From Oenanthe sinensis (taxonomy: Eukaryota > Streptophyta > Magnoliopsida > Apiales > Apiaceae): DNA of 64,000 bases. Shown here in pieces: positions 1 to 13,831 of the stretch. A program made the translations under genes and the position numbers. How positions within the stretch are numbered: the first letter of the stretch is position 1; each line of letters begins with the position of its first letter. The notes under the pieces are model-generated. The model was not told the DNA's origin and did not search any database. It was given only the letters and a program-made list of their open reading frames with translations. Where the stretch lies: contig CM053810.1 of NCBI GenBank assembly GCA_028671895.1, positions 61,629,501 through 61,693,500 on the forward strand, written 5' to 3'.

Positions 1-198
1 AGTGTCGCCACAAGCTTGACACCCTGTTGGAACTCTTGCAACTTCAGTAGAGAGTCGAAAAAAATGTAATATCAGAGCCTGTAACGCTACATGGTATTTA
101 ACACCAACAGTTGGAATTGCTCTTGTATGTCAGGTGGTCTGACTTTTTATTTTATATATAAAAAAGAACATAACATGCCAAGTCTTCTCCATTTGCAG

Positions 199-769
199 GG
201 AAGTAATGGTGAGATACGCTGAGGAAACAAGAATTATTTTTAATAATTTACTCCAATCCATGGCAGAGGCTCTGTCGTTGGATAAAAATGCTTTTTTACA
301 ATACTTTGAGTCTAGAAGTGAGCTCAAAATCAGAACGAATTACTATCCCCCCTGTCCTAGGCCAGACCTAGCTGTCGGCTTAACTCCACATTCTGATGCC
401 AGTGGCCTAACTCTCTTGATCCAGTTCAGTGCCGAGGATGGGCTTCAAGTGCTTAAAGATCAAAAATGGATGTCACCAATATGGCCACAGGATATGCTAC
501 TAGTGAACATCGGAGATTTGATGGAAATCATGAGCAATGGAAGGTTCACTAGCTCGTGGCATCGCGCCATTACTAGTACAAATTGTGAGCGATTTTCAGT
601 GGCGATGTTTTATAATCCACCACCGGATGCTGAGATTGAACCTATGCAAGATGAGAATTCAAGTGACGGAATGTACAAGAAGGTGAATGTGAGGGAGTAT
701 GTGGAACACTATTATAAAGTTACCCCAACAGTGAGTAAAGACGCCATAATGTATGCCAAGGTTGTCTAG
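199..769 (+). CDS. 2-oxoglutarate/Fe(II)-dependent dioxygenase, C-terminal exon (partial)
   Basis: This is the last coding exon of a plant 2OG-Fe(II) oxygenase of the SRG1 / norcoclaurine-synthase-like group. These soluble enzymes hydroxylate or otherwise oxidise small metabolites, using 2-oxoglutarate and ascorbate. The exon opens after a TTTGCAG acceptor (197-198) in phase 2 and encodes about 189 residues. It contains NYYPPCPRPDLAVGLTPHSD (iron-binding HxD), the second iron-binding His in SSWHRAITS, and the RFS motif that binds 2-oxoglutarate, so the catalytic half looks intact. A full-length enzyme is about 350 residues; the N-terminal half lies left of the window. Bases 1-198 read as intron. 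The substrate cannot be inferred from this half. Confidence 0.9.
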
Positions 770-1245
770 TTGATGTATTTCATTTGATCAACTGATGTTG
801 TATGCTATGTATTACGCTGATGTACAAGTAGACAGATTCATATTATGTAGAATGAGAAAGGAAACTAGAACTTCTCAAATTTCAGTAAGTCCTGAATTCA
901 GATGTATATCTGATTAATTATTTGTAAATTTTTTTACTTAATACCTAATTTAAAATCTCTAAAATTTTTAAAACATGCATTATTTTGACATCCAATGTCA
1001 ACACATACGTACACACTGCATACATATGTAAAGTACAAGTAATAGTGTCTAAATTAGAAGTTGCAAGAAAAATTGTGACCACACTGACCGGGCAAAAGAG
1101 TCCCCCGTTAAAGTCGAAAATTAATGTTTTTCAGACCAAGTCATAATTTGCATAATAAGCACAAAAAATAAATGGAAGGTAATTAGTGCATGTACGTGTT
1201 AATAGAGCTAAACTAATTATAGATGCCGAAACTTTATTAGCTTGC
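770..1245. other. Intergenic spacer: dioxygenase 3' flank and polygalacturonase promoter
   Basis: AT-rich DNA with no coding potential that I can see. The left part should hold the dioxygenase 3' UTR and the right part the promoter of the downstream polygalacturonase. Confidence 0.6.
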
Positions 1246-1254
1246 TATAAAAAG
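1246..1254 (+). promoter_or_regulatory. TATA box of the polygalacturonase gene
   Basis: TATAAAAAG lies 69-77 bp upstream of the ATG at 1323. With the usual 25-35 bp from TATA to start site this predicts a leader of roughly 40 nt. Confidence 0.6.
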
Positions 1255-1322
1255 GGAGTAGAGCCGAGAAGAAATTTTCACAGTGAAGTGATTAATTTTG
1301 GTTTATAATAAATTTGATAAAA

Positions 1323-3018
1323 ATGTCGAAAAGATTGGAGATGATAGGTATATTGGGTATAGTATTGGTAATCTCAGGTGTGGTAAATGGGGATAAATAT
1401 GATCGTCGTGAGCTTGCTGGAGGAGTGGCTGCTTCCGTGGCTTCTACTGCGCATGCAACTTTGCCAGGGACAGTATTTTTGCCTCCTGGTGTAACACCGG
1501 GTGCTGGTGGCGATGTTGATGTATCAAAACTTCCTGGGGCAAAGGGAGACGGAGCTACTGATATGACTGATGTGAGTATACGTTACATTGAATTTAAATG
1601 TTTGATTGATTAAAATGGGGTGATAAATTTATATGGATTTGTTTGCCAGATATTATGTAAGGCGTGGACTAGTGTTTGCTATTCAAAAACAAAAGCAAAA
1701 CTTATAATCCCGACAGGAATATGGCTGGCTGGACCGCTTAACTTTAAAGGGCCATGCACGGCTCCCGCGCCTATAATTATTAATCTTCAGGGTACATTGA
1801 AGGCAAAGCAAGATGCCGGTTTCTATCCTGAAGGAGTGCAGATCAATATCTTTCAAGCTAGTGTTCAAATGACGGGCGGAGGTACTATCGATGGGAATGG
1901 TGCATTTTTACAGGCGCATAGAAAACAATCTGACAAAAATCTACCAGATGTAAGCTAGTAATTAAGGCGATAGTAATTCCAGCTTAATTAAACATCGTGC
2001 TAATGTACTAGAAATATATATTGTACGTGGTTGGTTTTGCTTTGCAGTCTCTTTCGTTCAGTCAATGTCCTAACTCTGGCATCGAAGGGATTAAATTAGT
2101 TAATGCCAAAGGATTCAACCTAAAAATAGTTCAGTGTGATAATTTCAAGGCCAACAACTTGGCAATCACTTGCGGTGCTGACACCCTAAACACTGACGGT
2201 ATTCATATTGCTCGAGCTAAAGGTGCGAGCATAACTAACACTAACATTCAAGTAGGGGATGATTGCATTTCAATTGGTGATGACACTACCGATCTCACCG
2301 TCAGGAATATCATGTGCGGTCCTGGACACGGCATCAGGTAATTGATGGATCCACAACCAAGATTACTTGCCCCCCAACATCTTTTCTAACCTCTTTATTT
2401 CAATGGAATATATACATATTATTGCAGTATTGGAAGTCTTGGTAGATTTCAAGATGAGAAAGATGTTAGAAATATCGAAGTGAGTAATGTTACATTTACG
2501 GGCACCACAAACGGTGTAAGGATTAAAACGTTCCACAACTCGCCAGCGATAGCAGCATCTAACATTACATTTTCAGACATTACCGTGAAAGATATATATA
2601 ATCCCATCGTCATCGATCAACATTATAACTCGGGATACACCGCAACAGGAGGGGTATGAACAATCAACAAAACACTCTCATCACTCATCCATCTACGTAG
2701 CTAATAAATTTTGTAATGCAATATATAAATGAATTTGAATTCTGACAGGTTTCCAAAGTGAAGATTAGCGGAGTGAAATTTAGAAATATCAAGGGCACCA
2801 CACTGTCAAATATGGCAGTTTCTTTGAATTGCAGTAGTGCTGCTCCCTGTGAGGGAATCACTTTGGAAGGCGTTCAATTCACCTACACCGGGAATAGTAC
2901 AATCGACAAAACCCTCTCCACAAATTGTGATAATGCCAAACCAACAATTTCCGGAAGCACCATTCCACCTTGTTGCGCACCAGGAGCAGCAAAACCAGCA
3001 GGAGCAGCAAAAGCATAA
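1323..3018 (+). CDS. Polygalacturonase (GH28), secreted, five exons
   Basis: Predicted pectinase that hydrolyses alpha-1,4-galacturonan in the cell wall. Exons: 1323-1571, 1650-1949, 2048-2337, 2428-2653, 2749-3018, giving 444 aa. The protein starts with a signal peptide (about residues 1-23). It carries the GH28 signatures NTDGIH, GDDCIS (catalytic Asp pair), GPGHGIS (catalytic His) and RIKTF. Junctions fall at GT/AG sites in consistent phase; the GPGHGIS codons span the exon 3/4 boundary. The layout resembles exopolygalacturonases of the pollen type, but expression cannot be read from sequence. Oddities: a Gly/Val/Ala-rich stretch between the signal peptide and the fold, and a C-terminal tail rich in Ala, Pro, Gly and Lys. 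An upstream in-frame TTG is not a credible start; ATG 1323 gives the signal peptide. Confidence 0.92.
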
Positions 3019-3711
3019 CTTTATCCCAACTTGATATGCAATTGCTACTTGTGTAAGTCACTCACACCGCCCTCTACGTCCATCGCTCTTTCTTATAATC
3101 ATCATTACTTGTATATCACCCTCAATCTTCTGCTCTGTGTTCGGGACAGGTAATAATAGAGAGGCCGATGAGACTAGAACAAAAAAACGAGCCGAGTAGC
3201 CATAACATCTGTCTTGCACTGTGCAAGCAGGACAGAAGAGGACAGACATGTCAATAACAGAGGCCTTTTTTCTATTTTTTAGGAGGAATTTTGTTTTGTA
3301 AATGATCACTTATATAATCATGTTTTTACACGAGATGCAATGCCGATTGAGAATAATCAATAGATTTCACAATTGATTTGCAATCACTGTTTATTGAATT
3401 ATACAATGTATATTCGATCATTTACAATGAACATTTTATTAGGCAATAAAATAAAACCAACAAGCTAGTATGATAATATAAGATGGGATGGGATGAAAAC
3501 ACCTTGCCTGTACCATGCTGACACAAACCTAGAAACTCGGAGTTTTGTATCGTCATGGGTTATGATACCAGTAAACATAGTTCGTCGTTCTACTATTTCA
3601 ACTTTACAACAAAGTTAGCTCAACAGATCATGAACGATATCAATTTCTACCTAATCATTTCTATGACTCAGTACCAAGCTTGCCATCTCCATTAGCAACC
3701 ATACAAGCAAA

Positions 3712-3999
3712 CTACTTCACAATGCAACCACCGCGTTCCTGCTGATCCATTACATCCACTCCCATTTCCAAATCTTTAACCATATAGACACTTGACCCTG
3801 CAGCCCCACCCTCGTTGCCTCCAACAACTCCTCTTGTGAATCTTGTCCAACCCTTTATGCCAAGCAAACACCAATCCTTTTCTTACTCCAAACTAATTCC
3901 CTCCGTTGTAATCTGATTGACACAACTATGTTCATTTCCACTGCTATCCACACAAGTCACTCTTCCCATTACATCAAACACAAAAGCGGTGAATGTCTT
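3712..3999 (-). pseudogene. Possible degraded coding remnant, family not recognised
   Basis: Reading the minus strand from 3999, 95 sense-frame codons are interrupted only by one TAA at 3885-3883 before a TAG at 3714-3712. The translation has ordinary protein composition (for example DVMGRVTCVDSSGNEHSC before the stop and WTRFTRGVVGGNEGG after it), unlike the AT-rich surroundings. I do not recognise the family. It may be the 3' end of a decayed gene or a captured fragment. No start codon or upstream exons were found. Confidence 0.3.
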
Positions 4000-4147
4000 T
4001 TTATTAAAAAAATCACAATTTTTGGCCCAAAATGCCACAATTCAATTTTTTGGTCAGGATATGCATTTTGAACTTCCCTATCAGCTGATACGCATCTCCA
4101 ACATGCATATCCCTTAAAAAATTTTATAGTTTATCCACATCTTCTAG

Positions 4148-4183
4148 ATGTGTATCATTAAAACACACATTAATGATACACAT
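4148..4183. repeat. Perfect inverted repeat, 14-bp stem
   Basis: ATGTGTATCATTAA (4148-4161) and its exact complement (4170-4183) are separated by 8 nt. Too short to call a transposon. Confidence 0.7.
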
Positions 4184-5354
4184 TTTCGAGATATGCATCT
4201 CCTATATACATGATATGCAGGAAATTTGTATCTCCTCCTTTCACACGATGCACACACACAAGTAAGAAACTTGTATCTACTCAAATGATACATCTGTTAA
4301 ACATATATATTTCACGTGGTAATTGGTATTTCTGGCACTCTTTAAAACAAAATTTTATAAAAATATACATTCACAATATTGGACATTATGTACAGAAAAA
4401 CTAATACATGGACCTCTGCATAAATGCACATTAGACTCTACAATTTCATTGCATCCTTTTATGATTTAACTCCAATGTATATATTCCATATCTAAGCAAA
4501 TGAATGTGTAGGAATTTATATACAAAAAGTAAACACACATATATATGGACCTGTCAATAAAATATTATTGAGAGCAAGATGGTTAGATCTTCAAAAACTT
4601 TATGCTCATGGCAGATTGTAACTCTATAAAAGTGGAAGCCTCTCGAAATATGCAAGTAGACACCAATACATATGGAGGATCTTGAATGGTGTTGCAGCAC
4701 AAATGCTAAAATTTATCCGAACTACCTCTTGAACAGTTTGACGGGGAACCTCTTTAGCTTAACTTACACAGACAATTGGGCTTCATATCCTCATAATAGC
4801 CATGCTAATCCAAGGGGTTCCCTCTCTGATCGTACTCGGTGCTTTTGAGCTTTAGATTCATCACAAAAGAAGATTCATGAGTTTCCGAGAAAAGTGAAGA
4901 AATTAAATGGGATAAAACAAATAATAAACCATCATTCATCCAAGTTGCAGACCTCTTACCATCACATCGTCATCTACCTCAGATATGATACCTTAGTGCT
5001 CAAGTGCAGAACATGTTGCACCAAACAAATCATCATTCATCCAAGTTAACTATATGAAAGGATTCCAGCACCTTTCATAAAAGCATGCACTGTTAGGAAC
5101 ATCTTTAAAGGTAATTTAAAATAAACTTATGAATGCAGACGGAAAATGTATCACGACACCGGAAAATTGATTATATATCAGCTCCAATATAATGCTTAAA
5201 CATCCAATTAGAACCCCTGGGCTATGAATAAGGACCCAAGTGTCAATATCAATATCAGTGTGACACGAGAAAGTATATTCTTAACAAGCATAATCCAATG
5301 CATATATAATGGGCAAATAAATTTTTTATACCTAATATGATTCATTCTTCATAA

Positions 5355-8300
5355 TTATATGTCCTTCATTTCATGAAACCTTGGAGCTTTTGAAGATACA
5401 TGTTGTTTGGACAATGACTCAGCAATCTGTTGGGCCCCAAAAAGTTTTGAGTTTCTGAGGAGCAAATTTCTTGTTGAGGAATCAACAACATAACCTTGGC
5501 CAGGCATCCATTGTAGCAACTGGAGAAGAAGATCCTTCTTTTCAGGTTGGTCAATATACCGTGATATGGCCATCTCAAATAAACCCTGCAATAGAGAGCG
5601 GTGTACACATGATGAGTCTAGTCTCTGTTTAGTAAAGAAAAATAACCACAGGAATTTTACTGCTTAATTCTTCTGGTTGCTTGCACAAATATAAGGAGTG
5701 GATCAGGGTCCAGAAGCAGGTTCACAAAATCACTATTTAAGGCTTGTAGTTGGGTAGACGGGGTATAGATGTATGGGCAGGTTCCAAGATAGCAGAGGAT
5801 ATATGTGTTGATAAACAAACTAGATTAATGCGATCAATATCAATATCCACAAAATAAATTAATACAATCAATATCAGTATCCACGGGCATCGGAATTTAC
5901 TATGTTGACTTGAATTTATCATAATAATCTCTAATTGTTAATATCTCTTGTTATAATTATCAATGTCCACTAACATAAGCAACCTGAATTTATCTTTGAT
6001 AATATCAAACGATTTAGATCTTAAGTAGAAACTCTTAAAAATCTACCAAGTAGACTTGGCCAAAAAAAAAAAAAACTGCCAAGTAGTATCAAAATGATCT
6101 AGAACTTTTGAAAAGTTTCACAGGCTTCAGAAACAAGATAAATTGATCCACCCATGCCTCGCATAGACACATAAACATCATACATACGCAATCTCCGGAG
6201 ATGGAGACAAAGGTGAGGCACCGAACATATTCTATTCTCAACCTCCATGAGCATATGAAGTAACTGTGCTAAATTGTATTGGCTTGGAAACAAGATATAG
6301 CTTCCTTAATGAGCCCATGGGCAGGGGGAGTGAGGACATGAAGTCAAGCCAATAAAATTATCTATAGATCAATATTCTTCAGAACCCATAGTGTATAGGT
6401 TGCTCCACTATCAGTCTACCAATTAAGAAACTTTTAAGTAGGTTGCTTGTTTAATTTTGAATCATCAAATTACCTGATCAATCTTGTAGCCAGAACTATG
6501 GATAGCCTTCATCACATCATTTATTAAGTTTATATTACCAAATTTCATGAAGGATGCTGCAAATTTCTTTATAGTCGGTCTTGGAATCGACCTTGCATTG
6601 TCCTGCACATACAATAATAAGAGTAACAAACTTGCAACAAACATATGCCGATCCCACTGGAAATATATACAGCATACCTTCACTACCACATATGCATCTT
6701 TGAGAAGTCTACCATCTATAAGAATGTGAAGTATTTTCTCGTGAAGGGTCTTGCACATTGTCCTCTTGCCATATCTCAACATATTGTATATAGAAAAGGC
6801 TTGTGAATGTGCTCCTGTTCTGCCAAGATGAAAAATCAAGGAAGAACACAGTTCCTGCAAATAAGAACCTCTAAGAAACCTCAGATGGCTAATTAGCAAA
6901 GTAGGGGATATGAAAATTGCAAGGATTGAGGTAGTTGTTTCTTTGGAATATAGCAGTTAATCTCAACCACAAGAATGTTCATTATTTATGCGTATGTAAA
7001 ATTAAAGATAAATACACGAAACCGGTAACATAATAGTTAAATTTGTGTATAAAGAGTAAAATACCTCCTCTGGTTGGTGTCCTTTCCCGTGCATGTCTTC
7101 CAATGTTTGATAAGCAAGCATATATATCTTCTCTTTGCAGAAATATTTGATCAGAATGTGAAAGGTATTCCAATCAGGAGTTACTGTCAATTCGTCCATT
7201 CTCTTTAACATTTTCATTACATTTTCTATTTCGCCTACTCTGCAGTAGGCACATAGCATTGTATTTAGCATGACCACGTCATACCTTTTATATTTGGCCT
7301 CTACCTGACAAACTAGTTCCTTTGCCTCTTCGAGGAGCCCCGACCGACAAAATGCAGAAATCATAATGCTGTAGGAGTAGCCGTCTAAAGATTTTTTCCA
7401 CAAAGAAAGTCAGAATCTTGATCTTTTGTTTGTACATTTATATGCAAAAATCTCTAATTCTTATAGCAAAAAAAGAACAATGATTCAACAAGTACAACAC
7501 CAATATAGACATGCTTTAAAATATATAATAAGTGCACTGATGGTGAATTATATGTTGTATATATGCAAGGTGCCTCGCTCACGAGACAGGATCTAAGGTA
7601 CCAAGTCCCTCGACTTCTATGTGATGTGGGATAGTGATACATCATAGTAAAGGTTACTAAATGGAAGTGAGGGATAAGAAAGTTGCAGAGCTGATTCCAT
7701 CCAATTATATAATACAGGAACGTGTAATGGAAGCTATAAAAGTAAAAGTTTGATTAGCAGAAAAACCAAATTTTGTTCATCTTGATATATATTTAAAGGG
7801 CCTAGAGTATAGTGAAAAAAGAATATAGCTACTATATGTCAGAAGCCATACCACTTTTCACATTTTTTTCATTCATCTCATCAAAAACTGATTTCGCTTC
7901 TTCTATATGTCCAGCCTTCGCTAGGCCATCCATCAGTATACAGTAAGGAATCTACAATGAAATTGCAATGATAAGCCATACAACTCTTTTATATAAAGTA
8001 TCACTAAGAAAGGTATATTTACGCATGAAGACTGTTTCACAAGGTGACTGTGAATAAGGAAAAACTGGTTTAATACTATTCTAAAAATTTGGTCCACACC
8101 ACAATATAAACAGCTCTCCAAGTTTAGTACAATGTGTACCAAACCGAGACTGGGATTTAGTTATTCGGGTTCAAGAACATTCTAAATTCGTGTAAATAGT
8201 TTTTTTCAAAAAAAAAAAAACCTTACTACGAGCAGGTTGTGTACAGGACGATTGCATTATGTGTACCTCATTTTGAGCATACCCCAGAGCATCTAGGTCA

Positions 8301-11300
8301 TTTAGTAGTTCTCTTGCTTTGTCAAACAAACCTCCTTTAACATAAACCTTAAGTAAACTACTCATAATGACCTGCAAGGAATAACCACTTGGTATAAATC
8401 AATCATTAAGACAGGAAGGTTAACACACAAGAGCTTGCCCACATAAAACACTTGCACTAGGTTAGGAGAAAGGAAGATAAACAGTGGTGTGATACGTGCA
8501 ACAAAAATAACTTGAAGCTAAACATTTCTATTCAATAATCGAACAGTTTATTAACGAGGAAATCATTACAGTAGGTAGTACAATACGTTTTTCAAAAAAA
8601 CAAGTACTTGTAACAATTTCAAAAAACCTTGGTAAGGATTACCACCAACCTGAGCAAACCCTAGAAAAAAACTCAACATACGAAGCATAGCTTAAACCCA
8701 AGGTAATCAACATAAATTAGAAGCATAGAATGACATGCACCATACATGTTAAAGGAGAAGAATAACCAAAATGATGTCTTAGCCCCACATCAAGTTAAAA
8801 GAGAAGAAACAGGGATTGTTTAGTAAAAAAATCTACAGCTTGTAAACTTGATATGTTATAGAGTCACGTAGTTCCAATCAAATCAATTGCTTCCCACCCA
8901 TTTCTCTTGGGTATTATTTCCGAGTAAGTCAAGAAATCCCTTCACCGGTATCTCTTTCAACCATTGAAAAGTACATTAACAAACCAGACACATGGCAACT
9001 AAAATCCACAGAAAAAAATATAGCAACAACTATCCATCCACATAAACACACACACAATGTAAAGAAAGGAAGTACGTAGACAACTACATCAAACAGTAAT
9101 TAGGTCATTAACATGAATAATGATTTTCCGCTGTGTTTTAACAAAAGCAACATCCCTAGTTATGTTACAGTGCATAATCTTATGTGGTATATGAATTAAT
9201 TGCTTGTCTGCCTGAACTGTTAGCACTTTCACTGACAAAGGGAACATAAAAACAAACCTTATTTGGTACTAGCCCTGCATCTTTCATGTTTACAATTAAC
9301 TCGTCTGCCTTCTTATAGTTCCCTTTTGCTGAGTATGCATTGATCAAGGAGCCATAATGGAAGACATTGGGAGTATAGCCTTCTTCTTTCATATTCTTAA
9401 AATATTTCTCTGCTTCATCACACTGATTACTTGAAGCACAAACATCTAGAAGGATCCCATAGGTAACACTATCCATGATCAGTCCATTATACTTGAGCTC
9501 CTGAACTAGATCCAAAGCCTTGGAGTAGCCATTCCGGATCTTGGAGCACCCTGCAAGTAGCTAGAGTTTACAAAAATAAGAAAAGAAACGGAGAAGAGGT
9601 AATAAGGGGCAACAAATGCACTGTACAGTCAAGATTCAGCAACACCTAACTGTAATTTCATTACTTCCTCCTTTCATATTAAAATGTCCCTTTGGGCAAA
9701 GATTCCACCAAATTGACCAAAAATTGATCTTAAAATTGTCATAATTCTCAAATGTAAAATAATATACATATGAAACTATATTTTATAACATGTAAGGTGG
9801 TCAATTTGACCAAAAATTTGTTTAAAGGGAAACTAATATAGGAACAAAGAAAGTATGAATTACTGGACTTGTGCATAACATCTAAGCTGATATACATGGC
9901 ACACACAGATAGAAACATACCGTACTATATGTAACAATATCTGGGTTTAGACCATCTCGTTTCATCTGATGAAATAGTTTGACGCTGCTTTCATATTTAC
10001 CACTCCTGACCAGACAACTAAGAACTGAATTACAGACTGAGACATGATTCCTTGTTGATTCGTCTTTTATGCTTTCATATATTTCTAATGCCTTAACAGG
10101 TTCAAGGCTTTTCCCCATATGCTTTATATAACTGCTATATGAAGCAAAACTGATCTTTCTGGTTCGTTGCATCCAAGCAAAAAGCTGGAATAGTTACATT
10201 CGGTCTGTTAATAACTAATACCATCAAGGCATCAATCGCAATCAAATAACAAATAAAGGGGGTCACATGAGCAACAAGTGTAATCTTAAGAATGGTGGAA
10301 GAATCACGAGTTCATAACCATTTAAAGATTATTACCAATGTAATCAACACTAAAAGCAATCAAATAGTATTACCAATGTGATTTGAGCTTACAAATGCAA
10401 GATGTGAAGTCAACACTAAAAGCAATCCTTCAACAACTAAGTTGTGGCCCACAGCCCCAACCTTAACACCAACCTATTGTAACAGAATTTAAAATAAATA
10501 AAGTGAAACTTGAACTTGAATTCCGTGGCAATCAAAAACCATATCTAATCATAATTTGGTACATAGTATTGACAACTTCTTTCAGTGGTATTAAAAGTTT
10601 AATAGTCAGTCAGTCATTGAGTTGGGTTAAAATAATAACAATATAAATTATTTAATCTTTGAGTTAAAATAAAAAAAAACAAGAACACTACTGTAATATG
10701 GACGGGTTACTTTTTTTCCCCTATTAAAATAATAAAACATGGACTTCTATAATAGGATCTTATATATTATAATATTTCATATATGTCAATTTATTTATAT
10801 AATATACTTTCATTCCTATTAAGATTTCAATTATGTTAACTCTACTTAGGATTACTTATAATATTCTATGTATGTGAATTACTCATAAGATATGCTTATA
10901 TATATAAAAGATTTGTTTTTAATTCTATTATAATTTTAACTTTCTAGAATAATTATAATTAGATATATATCAATATTTTTATGTACAATTTATTCATATT
11001 ATGATATTTTATATATGTTCAATATAATTTTAGATTTACATTTTAATTCTATATGTTGATTCTTAATTAAAATTTACTTATATTATTTTAATATATAGGT
11101 ACATGCACGGGCAGTATATAGTGTTCGCATACATAAAATGTGAACATGATGATATCAATATTGATACTATAAAACAAATTACTTTTGATATTATAATATT
11201 TCTTTTGAAGTTATAACTGATTTTGAATTACATTATAGTTTTTAAAGTTTTACAATCTACTACTTCTATAATATTGAGATTGAATATTATAAAAATAATA

Positions 11301-12944
11301 ATTAATATTTATTTATTAAAAAAAATCCATGACATGGCACGAAATACAGAATTTATACACTGATTACTTATGTTGTGTATCAGATTTCCGACTCTAATAG
11401 TTATGAAACTAATGCCCTAAAAAAATGTAACAACCCCCAAAATTACAAGAGAGACGATAACAAGATGTTTTAACCACAGCTTACACTCAAAGATGTATAT
11501 GGAAGATATTTATGATATAAACGCTCAAATATATTATGCTGATGCGCTAAAACAAATCAAAATTGTGATAAGTGAATACAACGAAAATCCAAAAACTTCA
11601 TACAACTCCAATAATAGAGAATAAAACAACTGTGTGTATGCAGTTTAAAAGTAAGGCAGTTTTCAAGATGTAGACCTTAGAAAGCTCCTTCAATTTTTGT
11701 GACTTCCCAATATGACGCAAAATAGTATTCAAATCCTCAACCCTCAAAATTCCTCCAGACCTGTGAAACAAAATATATATGAAATATAACTTTAGTTGGT
11801 TTCTTATTCTAACAATAGCATACCGGTTTTAGTTAATTAGTTTAAATAAAAAAGTAAAAGAAGAAGAAAAACTAGCATAATAACATAACCACATTGGTAT
11901 ACAAATGTGCATGTCTTGGGTTTTTCTGTTATAATCAATTAAACCAAATCAAATATAGCCAATATATCCCACTTTTAGAGTAGGGTCCTAGAGGAGGGTA
12001 GGATGTACACAAATCTTACCTCCATTCTTACGAATATGGATTTTTCCCAAATAAGGAGGCAAGTCCCCCGACTATGACAATAATTGACTACAAAAAAACT
12101 GTTGAGGTTCGAACCCTCGATGTAGAGAGAGGTATTCGCTAGGCTAAGCCTTGCAGATAGATTGCAAATGCTTTTAGAATCCTAGATTGCAATATACGCA
12201 CAATATATTAGCAAATAAAGAACATGACCAAAAAATGAATAAAAGCAACAACAATATGGATGAAGGGTTCCAAGTTGAACGTGTAAACTGTCATTCCACT
12301 TCAATGAAAGCAATCCAATTTTTCAACATAAAACCCAAACTTTTTAACATATAGTTGTGTGCGGCGCAATGATTACTTAAAAAAATTGTATTCTGTGGAA
12401 AATGACATATTTACTAGACCAAATTTACTCTGTATCAATCTCCAAATCCTACAGTACAACTTTATTCATATGCAAATTTTTTCCAATACATGGATGGACC
12501 ACTATCAAAATTTAAATTCTAAGTTCCTGATCATCACCATAAAACAATTAAATTGCATACATATTAAGCAATATTAACACAAATGTAACAACCCACACAT
12601 CAAAATCAATCACATTAACCCACACACAAGATAACATATTAGCAAACTCCCAATATCAAACACCTAACAAGCAATACAAATACTTACACACACACATAAA
12701 AACAATACCTTGCAAGAGCTGAACCCAAATCAGGAGAATGTTGGATATCAAGAATTGCATCATTTCGTCTTGTTTTGAATGAAAGTGGTGATTCTTGGGG
12801 GTATTTGGTGGAAATATTTGTGGGCCCAAATTGAGTTTCACTAAGAAGAGAAGCTGAAGAACAAGCTGATGAGATGAAATTGAGTGGTGGGTGAGTTAGA
12901 ATTATGGGCTGAAATCTATTACCAAAAACACATGATATATCCAT
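5355..12944 (-). CDS. Pentatricopeptide repeat protein, plastid type (At1g10910-like), ten exons
   Basis: P-class PPR protein expected to bind organellar RNA. Exons (minus, 5' to 3'): 12944-12709, 11760-11676, 10184-9921, 9560-9258, 8371-8267, 7951-7852, 7384-7065, 6854-6678, 6602-6474, 5585-5355; 1950 nt, 649 aa. All junctions are GT-AG and in phase. The Ser/Thr-rich basic N-terminus looks like a transit peptide. Typical 35-residue repeats follow, e.g. MKRDGLNPDIVTY, MKEEGYTPNVFHY and MKDAGLVPNK. The whole protein aligns in my memory with Arabidopsis At1g10910, including the C-terminal LLQLLQWMPGQGYVVDSSTR. No DYW or E domain is present, so an editing role is unlikely. The gene is intron-rich for a PPR protein; introns make up most of its 7.6 kb, and intron 3 contains a Stowaway MITE. 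Confidence 0.93.
9664..9853. mobile_element. Stowaway-like MITE in PPR intron 3
   Basis: 190-bp element flanked by TA on both sides (9662-9663, 9854-9855). Ends are CTTCCTCC... and the complement of CTTTCTTT..., with similarity continuing through TCCCTTT into the element. TA duplication and CTYCCTCC-type ends are typical of Tc1/mariner Stowaway MITEs. Confidence 0.75.
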
Positions 12945-13831
12945 TGCGATTGTGTTTGTGTATGTATCTGTATGTATGCGTGGATGGATTATAAGTATGA
13001 AACATTTTGAAACCCCATTGTTTCAGATATTGGGGCTTTTGTTATTATGCTCCTCCGTGTTTTGGATTTTTAGCAATTTGGTCCCTTTTTTCCTGTGATT
13101 TTGTTTATCATCAAAACATTTGAGTTTAGAATAAAATAACTGGAATTGAAAGTGTGAAAAAGTAATATTCATATAAAGAGTGTTTAAAATTTATGATAAA
13201 AAATATATCTATTTATCTATTATTATATACTAGCCTATAATTCGTGCAAATCAATAATAAATAATATATTGTATATTTTAAATGAATTAAATATTTAATT
13301 TAATTATTTATGTTATTAATATTTTTTATGTAATGTTGTACATGAGATAAATTAGTTTTGCATTATATTTATATTATGTGTTTAATGTCTCATTAATATA
13401 TTGTTATATATTTATATTAATTAACATAAATTAATAACTCATGCAAAGCATTAATAAATTTTTATTAATAAAAAGAGTTTCGAATATATTAGAAATATTT
13501 TAATTAAAATTTAACTAAAAGAGTATGTTTTAATATAAATAAAATATTAATATAATTTTAATATTCAAAAAATTTATTATAAAGTTACAATTTAAAATAA
13601 ATTAAAGTATTTGAGCGATGAATAAATTGAAACATGTTATTAGATTGTGAGTATAACTCTATATTCTAGTTTAAAAAAAGTTCGTTTAGAGTAATATAAT
13701 ATAAAATGATATATAATATAAATAGATCACAATAATAAAATTCAATTAATATAAATAAAATAATATTATTATTTTAATATTCATAAAATTTAATTAATAA
13801 ATTCTGATATTAAATAAATTAAAGAGATTGA

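Larger units (their letters stand above)
3019..5354. other. Intergenic spacer between polygalacturonase and PPR gene
   Basis: Mostly AT-rich non-coding DNA between two convergent genes. It contains a possible coding remnant on the minus strand (3712-3999) and a perfect 14-bp inverted repeat (4148-4183), listed separately. Short ORFs here are not gene-like. Confidence 0.6.
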
